Assembly (NCBI GenBank): GCA_036520315.1
Contig: DATDJZ010000050.1
Span: forward strand, 1-14,435
Direction: 5' to 3'
Source: DASUPK01 sp036520315
Lineage (GTDB): Bacteria > Actinomycetota > Thermoleophilia > Solirubrobacterales > 70-9
DNA length: 14,435 nucleotides
The position numbers were made by a program, and so were the translations under genes. Positions 1 through 6,906 of this stretch are shown here, one piece after another. Below the pieces are notes generated by a model. The model did no database searches. It worked only from the letters and a program-made list of their open reading frames with translations, and was not told the DNA's origin. How positions within the stretch are numbered: the first letter of the stretch is position 1; each line of letters begins with the position of its first letter.

Positions 1-408
1 GTCGCCGACGATTCCGAGACGGTGCTGCTGATGCTCGAGCGCCGGCTGGAGATGGAGGGCTACGACGTGGTCACCGCGACCGACGGCTTCGAGGCCCTGG
101 AGCGGCTCCGGGAGGCCGGCTCACAGAAGCCCGACGTGATCCTGCTCGACGCGATGATGCCCAACATGTCCGGCACCGAGGTGCTCGAGCAGCTGCGCAT
201 TCAGGGCTCGAAGATCCCCGTACTGATGATCTCCGCACACCTCGACGCCCAGGAGCCGGACAGGATGCGCTCCCTCGGCGCCTCCGACTGCATCCCCAAG
301 CCTTTCGAGTGGGAGGACCTGATCGGCAAGATCGAGGAACTCGCCGGGAACCCGGCTTCTGACGGGGATTCGAGCCCCGACGGCGATTCGAGGCCCGACG
401 GAGCCTAG
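1..408 (+). CDS. Response regulator receiver domain protein, 5' end missing
   Basis: The reading frame is open from base 1, so the start lies outside the window; 135 residues remain. They form a nearly complete CheY-like receiver domain. An acidic pair sits in VADDS (residues 3-4 of the fragment), the expected phosphoacceptor Asp50 is in VILLDAMMP, the switch Ser78 is in MISA, and the conserved Lys100 is in PKPF. Only the first few residues of a receiver domain are normally upstream of the acidic pair, so little is lost. After the domain comes a tail of about 20 residues with repeated PDGDS-like units and no output domain, so this may be a stand-alone receiver acting by protein contact. A larger protein with an N-terminal output domain cannot be excluded. 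The partner kinase is not in the window. The stop TAG overlaps the helicase stop on the other strand. Confidence 0.88.
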   Translation, partial: VADDSETVLLMLERRLEMEGYDVVTATDGFEALERLREAGSQKPDVILLDAMMPNMSGTEVLEQLRIQGSKIPVLMISAHLDAQEPDRMRSLGASDCIPKPFEWEDLIGKIEELAGNPASDGDSSPDGDSRPDGA

Positions 409-1877
409 CTCCGGGCGATCTCCATCCGGATCTGCTTGCCCTTCAGCTTCGTCCCGTCGAGGTACTCCACGGTTCGCTCCGCCTGATCGGCGGCCACCTC
501 GACGAAGGAGAAGCGATCCAGCACCTTGATTGACCTGATCGCCTCCTGCGGGATGACCGCGCCCTCGACGAGCGCCCAGTTGAGGTCCTCCTCGCTGATC
601 CCCCCGCGCCGGCCGCGGTTGACGAAGAGCTTCACCGTCCCGTTGGCGGGCTCCGGTGGCGGCCCCTCGCGGTGCCTGGGCGGCGGAGCGTGCTCGAGCC
701 GCTCCTCGGGTGGCTCCCACTCGCCGATATGGACCTTCACCACTCGCTCGATCTCCTTCATCTCCCCGTCCTGCTTGGAGGTGACGAAGGTGATCGCCCT
801 ACCGGTTCGCCCGACCCGCCCCGTCCGGCCGATGCGGTGGACGTAGACCTCCGGGTTGTTCGGCATGTCGTAGTTGATGACGTGGGTCACGTGCTCGATG
901 TCGAGGCCGCGGGCGGCGATGTCGGTGGCCACCAGAAGCGGCGTCTTGTGCTCCTTGAACGAGATCATCACCCCGTCCCGCTGGCCCTGGCTGAGGTCGC
1001 CGTGCAGGGCCTTGACGCGCAGGCCATCGTCGGCGAGCTGCTTGCCCAGGCGCGCCGCCCCGATCTTGGTCCGCACGAAGATGATCGCCTGCTCCGGCTC
1101 CTCCGCCCTCAGGACCTGCTCGAGGCGCTCGAGCTTCTTGCGCGGCTCGACCTTCACGTAGGCCTGCTCCACCGAGTCGACGGTGAGCTTGCGCGGAGTG
1201 ACGCGGATCGTGACCGGGTCGTACATGTACTGCTCGGCGAGCTTGGCGACGGGACCGGGAATCGTGGCCGAGAAGAGCAGGGTCTGGCGCCCACTGGGAC
1301 ACATGCGCAGGATCCGCTCGACATCCTCGATGAAGCCCAGGTCGAGCATCTCGTCGGCCTCGTCGAGGACGACGTAGCGCGCCGCCGTCAGCACCAGCGA
1401 CTGGCGCGAGATCAGGTCCATCATCCGGCCGACTGTGGCGACCACGATCTGTGCGCCGGACCGCAGGCGCGCCTGCTGGTCCCGGATCGGGGCGCCGCCG
1501 AAGATGGCCACCACGTTCACCTTCTCGAGATGTTCGGCGTAGGCGCGCAGCGCCTGGGTGACCTGGATGCAGAGCTCCCGGGTGGGCGTCAGGACGATCG
1601 CCTGTGTCTCCTCGTTCTCCGGGTCGATGTACTCGAGCATCGGCAGGCCGAAGGCCGCGGTCTTGCCGCTGCCGGTCTGCGCCTGGCCGATTACGTCATG
1701 GCCGTTGAGCAGCTCCGGGATTGCCTGTGCCTGGATCGGCGTCGGCTCGACGTATCCGAGCTCATCCAGCGTCCGCAGCAGGCCCTCGGACAGGCCGAGC
1801 TCCGAGAAGGAGGTCGTTGCCGGCACATCACGGGTCGCGCTGTCGCGCGCCCTCGCATCAACGGCTTCGTCGTTCAT
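405..1877 (-). CDS. deaD: DEAD-box ATP-dependent RNA helicase with C-terminal DbpA/CsdA-type RNA-binding domain
   Basis: This 490-residue protein should unwind RNA duplexes with ATP, for example in ribosome assembly or mRNA turnover. All core motifs are visible: Q motif PTPIQ (45-49), Walker A AQTGSGKT (66-73), PTREL (98-102), DEAD (172-175), SAT (203-205), ATDIAARGLD (317-326) and HRIGRTGR (347-354). A proline-rich linker (about 388-411) leads to a DbpA-like RRM (about 412-490), as in DeaD/CsdA helicases. Motif Ib reads TVGR instead of the usual TPGR. The ATG at 1877 is preferred over an in-frame TTG one codon upstream because its A is also the last base of the stop of the upstream oxidoreductase (TGATG), a normal coupling arrangement. 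No Shine-Dalgarno is visible, so translation probably depends on that coupling. It converges with the response-regulator gene. Confidence 0.95.
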   Translation of the reverse strand: MNDEAVDARARDSATRDVPATTSFSELGLSEGLLRTLDELGYVEPTPIQAQAIPELLNGHDVIGQAQTGSGKTAAFGLPMLEYIDPENEETQAIVLTPTRELCIQVTQALRAYAEHLEKVNVVAIFGGAPIRDQQARLRSGAQIVVATVGRMMDLISRQSLVLTAARYVVLDEADEMLDLGFIEDVERILRMCPSGRQTLLFSATIPGPVAKLAEQYMYDPVTIRVTPRKLTVDSVEQAYVKVEPRKKLERLEQVLRAEEPEQAIIFVRTKIGAARLGKQLADDGLRVKALHGDLSQGQRDGVMISFKEHKTPLLVATDIAARGLDIEHVTHVINYDMPNNPEVYVHRIGRTGRVGRTGRAITFVTSKQDGEMKEIERVVKVHIGEWEPPEERLEHAPPPRHREGPPPEPANGTVKLFVNRGRRGGISEEDLNWALVEGAVIPQEAIRSIKVLDRFSFVEVAADQAERTVEYLDGTKLKGKQIRMEIARS

Positions 1878-2824
1878 CAAGCGGAGGGGTCGAGCAGGAG
1901 CTTGCCGGTGGTGCGGCGCTCCTGGATGTCCTTGTGGGCTTGCGCGGCCTCGCTGAGGGGGTAGACGCCGCCGATCACGACCTCGAGATCGCCCGCAACC
2001 ACCGCGCCCAGCAGGTCGGCGATCATCGACCCAAGCAACTCGCGGCGCTGCGCGATCAGGGGCACCAGCCAGAACCCCATCACCGACTTCGAGGTCTGCA
2101 GCAGGTAATTCGTTGCGACATGGTTGGGATGGCGAGCAGCGTTCCCGAAGACCACGATCCGGCCGAGCGAGCCAAGCGCTCCCAGCTCGGCCTCGAACCC
2201 AGTGCCGCTCATGTGCAGCACCACGTCGACCCGCTCCCCTTCGTTCGCCTCGAGGATCGCTTCCTTCAGGTCGTCGGCTCGAGAGTCGGCGGTCGCATCC
2301 GCCCCGAGGCGCTCACAGAGGGCGTGCTTCTCCCCACTGGAGGCGAGCGCGATCACCTTCGCGCCCGCTCGTTTGGCGAGCTGCACCGCCAGGCTTCCCG
2401 TGCCCCCGGCAGCGGCCTCGATCACGACCGTCTCCCCCTTCTCGACGTGGGCGCAGAAGTGAAGGAGAGCGTGGGCGGTGAGCCCCTGCAGAAGAAGGCC
2501 GGCGGCCTGCTCGTCGCTGACCTCATCGGGAAGCGGCACCAGCCAGGGCTCCGGGACAGCGACCTTCTGGGCGTAGCCGCCTCCCGCCATGATCGCGGCG
2601 ACCCGGCGCCCGTCGGGTGTCGTCCCGCTGATCTCACCGCCGGGAATCATGGGCAGGCTCTGCTCGGCCAGATAGTCGTTGCGGATCTGGTGGGTGTCCG
2701 CGAAGTTCATCCCGGCGCGAATGACATCCACAACGACCTGTCCGTCGCCCGCTTCCGGGTCCGGCAGATCCACGAGCTCGAGCACCTCTGGCCCGCCGAA
2801 CTCCTCAATCTGAATAGCCTTCAT
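1877..2824 (-). CDS. NADPH:quinone oxidoreductase, zinc-free MDR family
   Basis: The 315-residue protein belongs to the medium-chain dehydrogenase/reductase superfamily, quinone-oxidoreductase branch, expected to reduce quinones or related enones with NADPH in the cytosol. The N-terminal GroES-like domain carries the NFAD motif (40-43) and PGGEISG (61-67). The Rossmann domain has AAAGGTGSLAVQLAK at 137-151, with downstream VIALASS and VVFGNAA strands. The cysteine and histidine ligands of zinc-dependent members are absent, which fits the QOR type; length is usual. The ATG at 2824 has no Shine-Dalgarno, but a TATCCT hexamer ends exactly 6 nt upstream, suggesting a leaderless transcript. It is the first gene of a two-gene unit with the RNA helicase. 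The true substrate cannot be read from the sequence. Confidence 0.9.
   Translation of the reverse strand: MKAIQIEEFGGPEVLELVDLPDPEAGDGQVVVDVIRAGMNFADTHQIRNDYLAEQSLPMIPGGEISGTTPDGRRVAAIMAGGGYAQKVAVPEPWLVPLPDEVSDEQAAGLLLQGLTAHALLHFCAHVEKGETVVIEAAAGGTGSLAVQLAKRAGAKVIALASSGEKHALCERLGADATADSRADDLKEAILEANEGERVDVVLHMSGTGFEAELGALGSLGRIVVFGNAARHPNHVATNYLLQTSKSVMGFWLVPLIAQRRELLGSMIADLLGAVVAGDLEVVIGGVYPLSEAAQAHKDIQERRTTGKLLLDPSA
2815..2820 (+). promoter_or_regulatory. Candidate -10 element for the PfkB kinase gene
   Basis: TAGCCT fits TANNNT and would start transcription near 2827, leaving a leader of about nine bases containing AGGA just before the ATG at 2836. It lies inside the first codons of the divergent oxidoreductase gene. 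Support is weaker than for the opposite promoter, because no clear -35 was found and the AGGA is only one base from the start codon. Confidence 0.3.
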
Positions 2825-2830
2825 CGCATC

Positions 2831-2836
2831 AGGATA
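2831..2836 (-). promoter_or_regulatory. -10 element for a leaderless oxidoreductase transcript
   Basis: On the minus strand TATCCT fits TANNNT and is followed by six bases and then the ATG at 2824, so +1 would be the A of the start codon. A TCGACC -35-like hexamer lies 18 bp upstream (2855-2860). Both elements lie on or inside the start of the divergent kinase gene. Confidence 0.55.
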
Positions 2837-3774
2837 TGTCGCTCGCCGTCGTAGGGTCGATTGCCTTTGATTCCGTGCGCACTCCCTTCGGGGAGCGCGA
2901 TCGGATGCTGGGCGGTTCCACCGTCCATTTCAGCCTGTCCGCGAGCTTCTTCACCGAGGTCCGCGTCGTGGGACCGGTCGGCGACGACTTCGGCGATGCC
3001 GAGCTCAAGGTGCTCCAGGACCGCGGCGTGATCACCGACGACATCGAGCGGGTTGAGGGTGGCGAGACCTTCTTCTGGCGCGCCCACTACGAGTACGACA
3101 TGAACATCGCCCACACCGACGACACCCAGCTCAACGTCTTCGCCGACTTCGACCCGAAGCTCTCGAAGGCCTCGAAGAAGGCGGACCTCCTCTTCCTGGG
3201 CAACATCGACCCCGAGCTGCAGCGCAGGGTCAGGGAGTCGTGTGAGGCGGAGTTCGCCGGACTCGACTCGATGAACTTCTGGCTGGAGCAGCAGCGGGAG
3301 TCCCTCGTGGCCGCCATCGCCGAGGTCGACTGCCTGCTGCTGAACGACGCGGAGATCCGCGAGCTGACAGGCGAGCCCAACCTGGCACGGGCGGCCCGCG
3401 CCGCGATGGAGATGGGGCCTGGGGTGATCGTGGCCAAGCGGGGCGAGTACGGCGCCGCCCTCTTCACCAGCGACGACTTCTTCGCGATACCCGGTTACCT
3501 GCTCGAGGAGGTCCAGGATCCCACGGGCGCGGGCGACTGCTTCGCGGGGGGCTTCCTCGGCTACCTCGACAGCCGCCGGGCTGCGGGCGACTCCCTGCTG
3601 GATCCCACGATCCTCCGCCAGGCGATGGCCTACGGCTCCGTGCTCGCGTCCTTCAACGTCGAGGACTTCGGCACGGAGCGGATCCAGTCGCTGACGCGCG
3701 AGGAGATCGAGGCACGCCTTCGCGACTTCCGCCGGATCACGAACTTCGAGATCGATTCGGCTCCGGCGAGCTAG
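2836..3774 (+). CDS. PfkB-family carbohydrate/nucleoside kinase
   Basis: The 312-residue protein has the ribokinase fold and should phosphorylate a sugar or nucleoside hydroxyl with ATP. Visible landmarks are the N-terminal VVGSIAFD strand (5-12), the substrate-binding GG at 26-27, VVGPVGDDFG (44-53), the NDAE motif (170-173) that begins the second half, VIVAKRGEYGA (197-207), and the PfkB signature DPTGAGD (228-234), whose last Asp is the catalytic base. Length is normal for the family. The start is only 11 bp from the divergent oxidoreductase start. The substrate cannot be assigned: ribokinase, adenosine kinase and fructokinase branches share these motifs. The gene stands alone on its strand; the next plus-strand coding trace is a gene stump. 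Confidence 0.9.
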   Translation: MSLAVVGSIAFDSVRTPFGERDRMLGGSTVHFSLSASFFTEVRVVGPVGDDFGDAELKVLQDRGVITDDIERVEGGETFFWRAHYEYDMNIAHTDDTQLNVFADFDPKLSKASKKADLLFLGNIDPELQRRVRESCEAEFAGLDSMNFWLEQQRESLVAAIAEVDCLLLNDAEIRELTGEPNLARAARAAMEMGPGVIVAKRGEYGAALFTSDDFFAIPGYLLEEVQDPTGAGDCFAGGFLGYLDSRRAAGDSLLDPTILRQAMAYGSVLASFNVEDFGTERIQSLTREEIEARLRDFRRITNFEIDSAPAS

Positions 3775-3825
3775 TCTCCTCCGCCTCGAGGTCCTTCACC
3801 GGGCGAGCATACGGTCGACTCACCC

Positions 3826-3900
3826 ATGCCCGAACTGACGCCACCAGTCTCGGCCGAGGACCACGTCGACGGGCCCGAGCGCGCCGAGCTCGAGCTGGTT
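3826..3900 (+). pseudogene. N-terminal stump of a DsbA-like thioredoxin-domain gene
   Basis: An ATG at 3826 opens a frame whose first 25 codons contain LTPPVSAEDHVDGP followed by a degenerate ERAELELV. This closely resembles the N-terminus of actinobacterial DsbA-like (Thioredoxin_4) proteins, where HV.GP leads into the LVEYGDFECPYC active-site strand. The CxxC segment does not follow in any plus-strand frame. The frame instead runs through the spacer and antisense into the membrane-protein gene until 4152, which looks like chance. A TACGGT hexamer (3810-3815) ten bases before the ATG may be the old promoter. The end given is where recognisable similarity stops. The reading as a deletion remnant is inference from memory of the family. 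Confidence 0.45.
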
Positions 3901-3956
3901 CGTCGCGCAGTCGCTGCTGGCTGCACTCGAGGCTTCCGCTGGACCCTGAGCGCAGC

Positions 3957-4706
3957 TCAGTATCGGATCACGACCAGGCCGATCGAGAGCACGACCACCG
4001 CCCAGGAGAGGCCGCGCAACGACCCATCGAGCGGTCCCGCGATCTCGGCGGCCGTCAGCGGGATGACCGTCCCGTCCTCAAGACGTTGCTCGCCGTTGAT
4101 CGAGACGGTCTTCCGGCGAAGCCGCCGGACCGGCGTCGAGAGGCGGCGCTGAACGCTGGTGAGCCCGAAGCAGCCCATCGTCACCAGGACACCGGCCACG
4201 ACCGTCTTCGCCGAGCCGAACGACAGCGTGTTGACCCACCACGAGGTGAGCGCCGGAAAGCCACCCCAGGCGGCGGCCAGCCAGAAGTCGGTGTGAAACC
4301 GGCCCTCGAAGAGCTCCAGGTTGTAGGCAACGACGATGAAGCCGCCCGCAACCACGAACGGGATCAGGGTCGCGGAGACGATGAAGCAGCCGGCGATCCC
4401 GATCCCGATCGCCCCGACCAGCGAGAACACAGCGAGGCCGATCAGCGTGCGGTCGGAAAGCTGGGTCTTCAGGGGGCGCCCGTTGAGCTCGTCGAGCGTG
4501 TGCGCACCGATCCCGACAGCGAGGAAGAACGCCGCCAGCGTCGAGATGAAACGGTCCGTGTGGATCGCGGTCGCCGCGGCGGCGCCAAAGGCGACGTTGG
4601 CCAGGTTCCATGCCGTGTACGGCGGATGCAGGACGGTGACGAGATCACGCCAGCCCCCTCCCCGCAGCGCGTAGAACGCAGGCCTCTCGAGCCGATCGTC
4701 AGCCAC
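3957..4706 (-). CDS. Multi-pass membrane protein of unknown function, partner of the UbiE-like methyltransferase
   Basis: The 249-residue protein has six or seven probable transmembrane helices at about 30-48, 54-70, 88-108, 111-129, 142-160, 164-184 and 232-248. A polar loop of about 45 residues precedes the last helix. Conserved-looking polar features are HTLDELNGRPL (69-79), between helices 2 and 3, and AYNLELFEGRFHTDFW (127-142). An acidic motif after helix 2 plus a later YN-containing motif is loosely like UbiA prenyltransferases, but the NDxxDxxxD signature is not present, so no function is assigned. The GTG start at 4706 overlaps the end of the methyltransferase gene by 8 bp, implying coupled translation and a shared process at the membrane. 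Confidence 0.82.
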   Translation of the reverse strand: MADDRLERPAFYALRGGGWRDLVTVLHPPYTAWNLANVAFGAAAATAIHTDRFISTLAAFFLAVGIGAHTLDELNGRPLKTQLSDRTLIGLAVFSLVGAIGIGIAGCFIVSATLIPFVVAGGFIVVAYNLELFEGRFHTDFWLAAAWGGFPALTSWWVNTLSFGSAKTVVAGVLVTMGCFGLTSVQRRLSTPVRRLRRKTVSINGEQRLEDGTVIPLTAAEIAGPLDGSLRGLSWAVVVLSIGLVVIRY

Positions 4707-5427
4707 GGGTGCCCCAGATCACGACGCCGCCCCCGAAGCTCATCACCCGCGCCCGCACGTCCTCGACGCCGGCGTTTCGCCACAACTCCAGCTGGCGATC
4801 GAGCGGGAACCTCAGATAGAGGTCCTTGATGCTCGGGCCGAGAAAGCGGCCGACGACGTACCAGTCGCGCGAGATCAGCCGACCGAGGACGGGCATCACG
4901 GCGCCGGTGTAGATCCTCCAGAGGAAGCGCGCGATTGGATTCGGAGGCAGCATGAACTCGAGCGAGGCGACACGCCCACCCGCTTTCACGACCCGGGCCA
5001 GCTCGCTGAGGGTTGCCTGAGGATCCTCGACGTAGCGCAGCAGGTAGGTGAAGGTCAGGTGGTCGAACTCACCGTCTTCGAAGGGCAGGGACTCCGCTTC
5101 CCCCCGGACCAGCTCGATGCGCGCTGCCAGTCGCGGATCGCGATCGAGCTTCGCCTTGGCGCCGGAGAGCATCTCCGGGCTCTGATCGAGCCCGACCACC
5201 GAGCAGCCGTAGCGGCGAACGAGGGCCGTCGCAACCATCCCTGTGCCGGTCGCCACATCGAGCACGCGATCCTCCCCGCCGGCCGCGATCTCGCCGACCA
5301 TCGCGCGCCGCCAGCGCGGATCCTGCCCGAAGCTGAGCAGGGCGCCCGCGAGGTCGTAACGCCGGGGTAGACCGGCGAACAGGCGGAGTGTCTCGTTCTT
5401 GCTCGGTCGGTTTGCCGGCAACGCCAC
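4699..5427 (-). CDS. UbiE/MenG-type class I SAM-dependent methyltransferase
   Basis: From the GTG at 5427 the protein has 242 residues. FAGLPRRYDLAGALLSFGQD (17-36) matches the characteristic N-terminal stretch of the UbiE/COQ5/MenG family, and motif I is VLDVATGTG (55-63). VVGLDQSPEML (77-87) binds the SAM ribose, and LTFTYLLRYVEDP (124-136) is the post-II region. The likely reaction is C-methylation of demethylmenaquinone or a similar quinone precursor. The frame stays open to 5532, but the extra 35 residues are low-complexity and run into the divergent citrate synthase gene. A TATCTT hexamer exactly 6 nt before the GTG supports a leaderless start there. The membrane-protein gene follows with an 8-bp overlap. 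Other small-molecule methyltransferase roles are possible. Confidence 0.85.
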   Translation of the reverse strand: MALPANRPSKNETLRLFAGLPRRYDLAGALLSFGQDPRWRRAMVGEIAAGGEDRVLDVATGTGMVATALVRRYGCSVVGLDQSPEMLSGAKAKLDRDPRLAARIELVRGEAESLPFEDGEFDHLTFTYLLRYVEDPQATLSELARVVKAGGRVASLEFMLPPNPIARFLWRIYTGAVMPVLGRLISRDWYVVGRFLGPSIKDLYLRFPLDRQLELWRNAGVEDVRARVMSFGGGVVIWGTRG

Positions 5428-5433
5428 CGTGAG

Positions 5434-5439
5434 AAGATA
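5434..5439 (-). promoter_or_regulatory. -10 element for a leaderless methyltransferase transcript
   Basis: On the minus strand TATCTT fits TANNNT, with six bases between it and the GTG at 5427. This spacing equals that of the oxidoreductase and of the first acyl-CoA dehydrogenase. No Shine-Dalgarno precedes the GTG. This is the main reason to reject the longer N-terminus. Confidence 0.5.
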
Positions 5440-5463
5440 TGGGGCGTGGGGCGGCGTACGAGC

Positions 5464-5471
5464 AAGGAGGT
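5464..5471 (+). promoter_or_regulatory. Strong Shine-Dalgarno of citrate synthase
   Basis: AAGGAGGT ends three bases before the ATG at 5475. It is the only near-perfect Shine-Dalgarno in the window and decides the start against an in-frame ATG at 5439, which would add 12 residues upstream of it. Confidence 0.85.
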
Positions 5472-5474
5472 CTG

Positions 5475-6878
5475 ATGGCGACGAAGCAGGAGACTGAGCA
5501 GCCTCAGGTGGACGGTTCCCAAGACGGCGCAACCGGCGGCGACACGCTCAGCGTCACCGACAACCGCACCGGCAAGGGCTACGAGATCGAGATCAGCGAC
5601 GGGACCATCAAGACGATGGACCTGCGGCAGATCAAGGTCTCGGACGACGACTTCGGCCTGATGGGCTACGACCCGGCCTTCACCAACACCGCGTCCTGCC
5701 GTTCCGCGATCACCTACATCGACGGCGAGGCCGGCATCCTCCAGCACCGCGGCATCCCGATCGAGCAGCTCTGCGAGCAGTCGACCTACCTCGAGGTCGC
5801 CTACCTCCTGATCTTCGGCGAGCTTCCCACCCCGGCCCAGCTCGAGCGCTGGATCTTCGACGTCACCCACCACACCTTCGCGCACGAGGACATCAAGAAG
5901 TTCAACGAAGGCTTCCGCCACGACGCCCACCCGATGGGAATGCTGCTCGCAAGCGTCGGCGCCCTCTCCACTTTCTATCCGGACGCCAAGCACATCGACG
6001 ACCCGGAGGAGCGCTACATGGCGGCGATCAGGCTGATCGCCAAGGTCCCGACCCTCGCCGCCTGGGCTTACCGGCACAGCATGGGCCTCCCCTACGTCTA
6101 TCCAGACAACGAGCTCTCCTACCCCGAGAACTTCCTCTCGATGCTGTTCAAGATGGAGAACACTTTCGAGCCCGACCCGCGCCTGGCGAAGGCGCTGGAC
6201 GTGCTCTTCATCCTGCACGCGGACCACGAGCAGAACTGCTCCACGAACGCGGTTCGCTCGGTGGGCTCCTCGGGCGTCGATCCCTACTCGGCCGTCGCCG
6301 GCGGGGTGGCGGCGCTCTACGGCCCGCTGCACGGCGGCGCCAACGAGGCGGTGCTGCGGATGCTTCGCCGGATCGAGACCGTGGACAACATCCCGGACTT
6401 CCTCCAGGGCGTCAAGAACCGCGAAGAGAAGCTGATGGGCTTCGGCCACCGGGTCTACAAGAACTACGACCCGCGGGCGCGGATCATCAAGAAGCACGTC
6501 GACGAGGTGCTCGAGGCGACCGGCGACAACCAGCTGCTCGACATTGCGACGGAGCTCGAGAAGCGAGCGCTCGACGACGACTACTTCACCTCGCGCAAGC
6601 TCTACCCGAACGTCGACTACTACTCCGGGTTGATCTACGAGGCGATGGGGATCCCCACCGACATGTTCACGGTGATCTTCGCCATCCCGCGCACCTCGGG
6701 CTGGGTAGCCCAGTGGATGGAGCAGAACGAGGACCCGGACCTGAAGATCGCGCGGCCGCGCCAGATCTACACCGGGGAGCACGATGTCGACTACACCCCG
6801 CCCGAGAAGCGCGACGGCCCGGAGAAGATCACGGGCCCGCCGGCGAAGCGGCCGAAGCGCCCGCGGCGCGGCGCCTAG
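5475..6878 (+). CDS. gltA: Citrate synthase (type II)
   Basis: The 467-residue enzyme condenses acetyl-CoA and oxaloacetate to citrate in the first step of the TCA cycle. Catalytic residues are recognisable: His286 in GPLHGG, His325 in GFGHRVYKNYDPRA and Asp381 in YPNVDYYSG, equivalent to E. coli His264, His305 and Asp362. HADHEQNCSTN (248-258) is also typical. The N-terminus has a polar run rich in Gln, Asp and Gly (1-24) before the type II N-terminal domain. The C-terminus ends in a Pro/Lys/Arg-rich tail of about 26 residues after VDYTPPEKR, beyond the usual end. The ATG at 5475 follows a strong Shine-Dalgarno. The gene is divergent from the methyltransferase with 47 bp between starts. No other TCA gene is adjacent. 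Confidence 0.97.
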   Translation: MATKQETEQPQVDGSQDGATGGDTLSVTDNRTGKGYEIEISDGTIKTMDLRQIKVSDDDFGLMGYDPAFTNTASCRSAITYIDGEAGILQHRGIPIEQLCEQSTYLEVAYLLIFGELPTPAQLERWIFDVTHHTFAHEDIKKFNEGFRHDAHPMGMLLASVGALSTFYPDAKHIDDPEERYMAAIRLIAKVPTLAAWAYRHSMGLPYVYPDNELSYPENFLSMLFKMENTFEPDPRLAKALDVLFILHADHEQNCSTNAVRSVGSSGVDPYSAVAGGVAALYGPLHGGANEAVLRMLRRIETVDNIPDFLQGVKNREEKLMGFGHRVYKNYDPRARIIKKHVDEVLEATGDNQLLDIATELEKRALDDDYFTSRKLYPNVDYYSGLIYEAMGIPTDMFTVIFAIPRTSGWVAQWMEQNEDPDLKIARPRQIYTGEHDVDYTPPEKRDGPEKITGPPAKRPKRPRRGA

Positions 6879-6906
6879 GCGACAGAGGCGGGCTTCGCGC
6901 GCCCCA

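Noticed and set aside
361..405. Short DNA repeat (GACGGnGATTCGAG-like units) at the end of the response-regulator gene
   Set aside because: There are only two or three imperfect units within coding sequence for a PDGDS tail; this is simple tail expansion, not a functional repeat array.
672..1964. 430-codon plus-strand open frame opposite the helicase
   Set aside because: It is antisense to a gene with all DEAD-box motifs; its Leu/Arg/Asp/Val-rich, motif-free product is typical of a high-GC shadow frame.
1721..2854. 377-codon plus-strand open frame opposite the oxidoreductase
   Set aside because: It lies antisense to a clear MDR-family gene and extends across two gene boundaries; no domain is visible.
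3900..4152. Continuation of the DsbA-like stump frame to 4152
   Set aside because: Beyond about 3900 there is no thioredoxin similarity and the frame is antisense to the membrane-protein gene.
5439..5474. Upstream ATG of citrate synthase adding 12 residues
   Set aside because: The Shine-Dalgarno AAGGAGGT lies inside this extension and points to the ATG at 5475.
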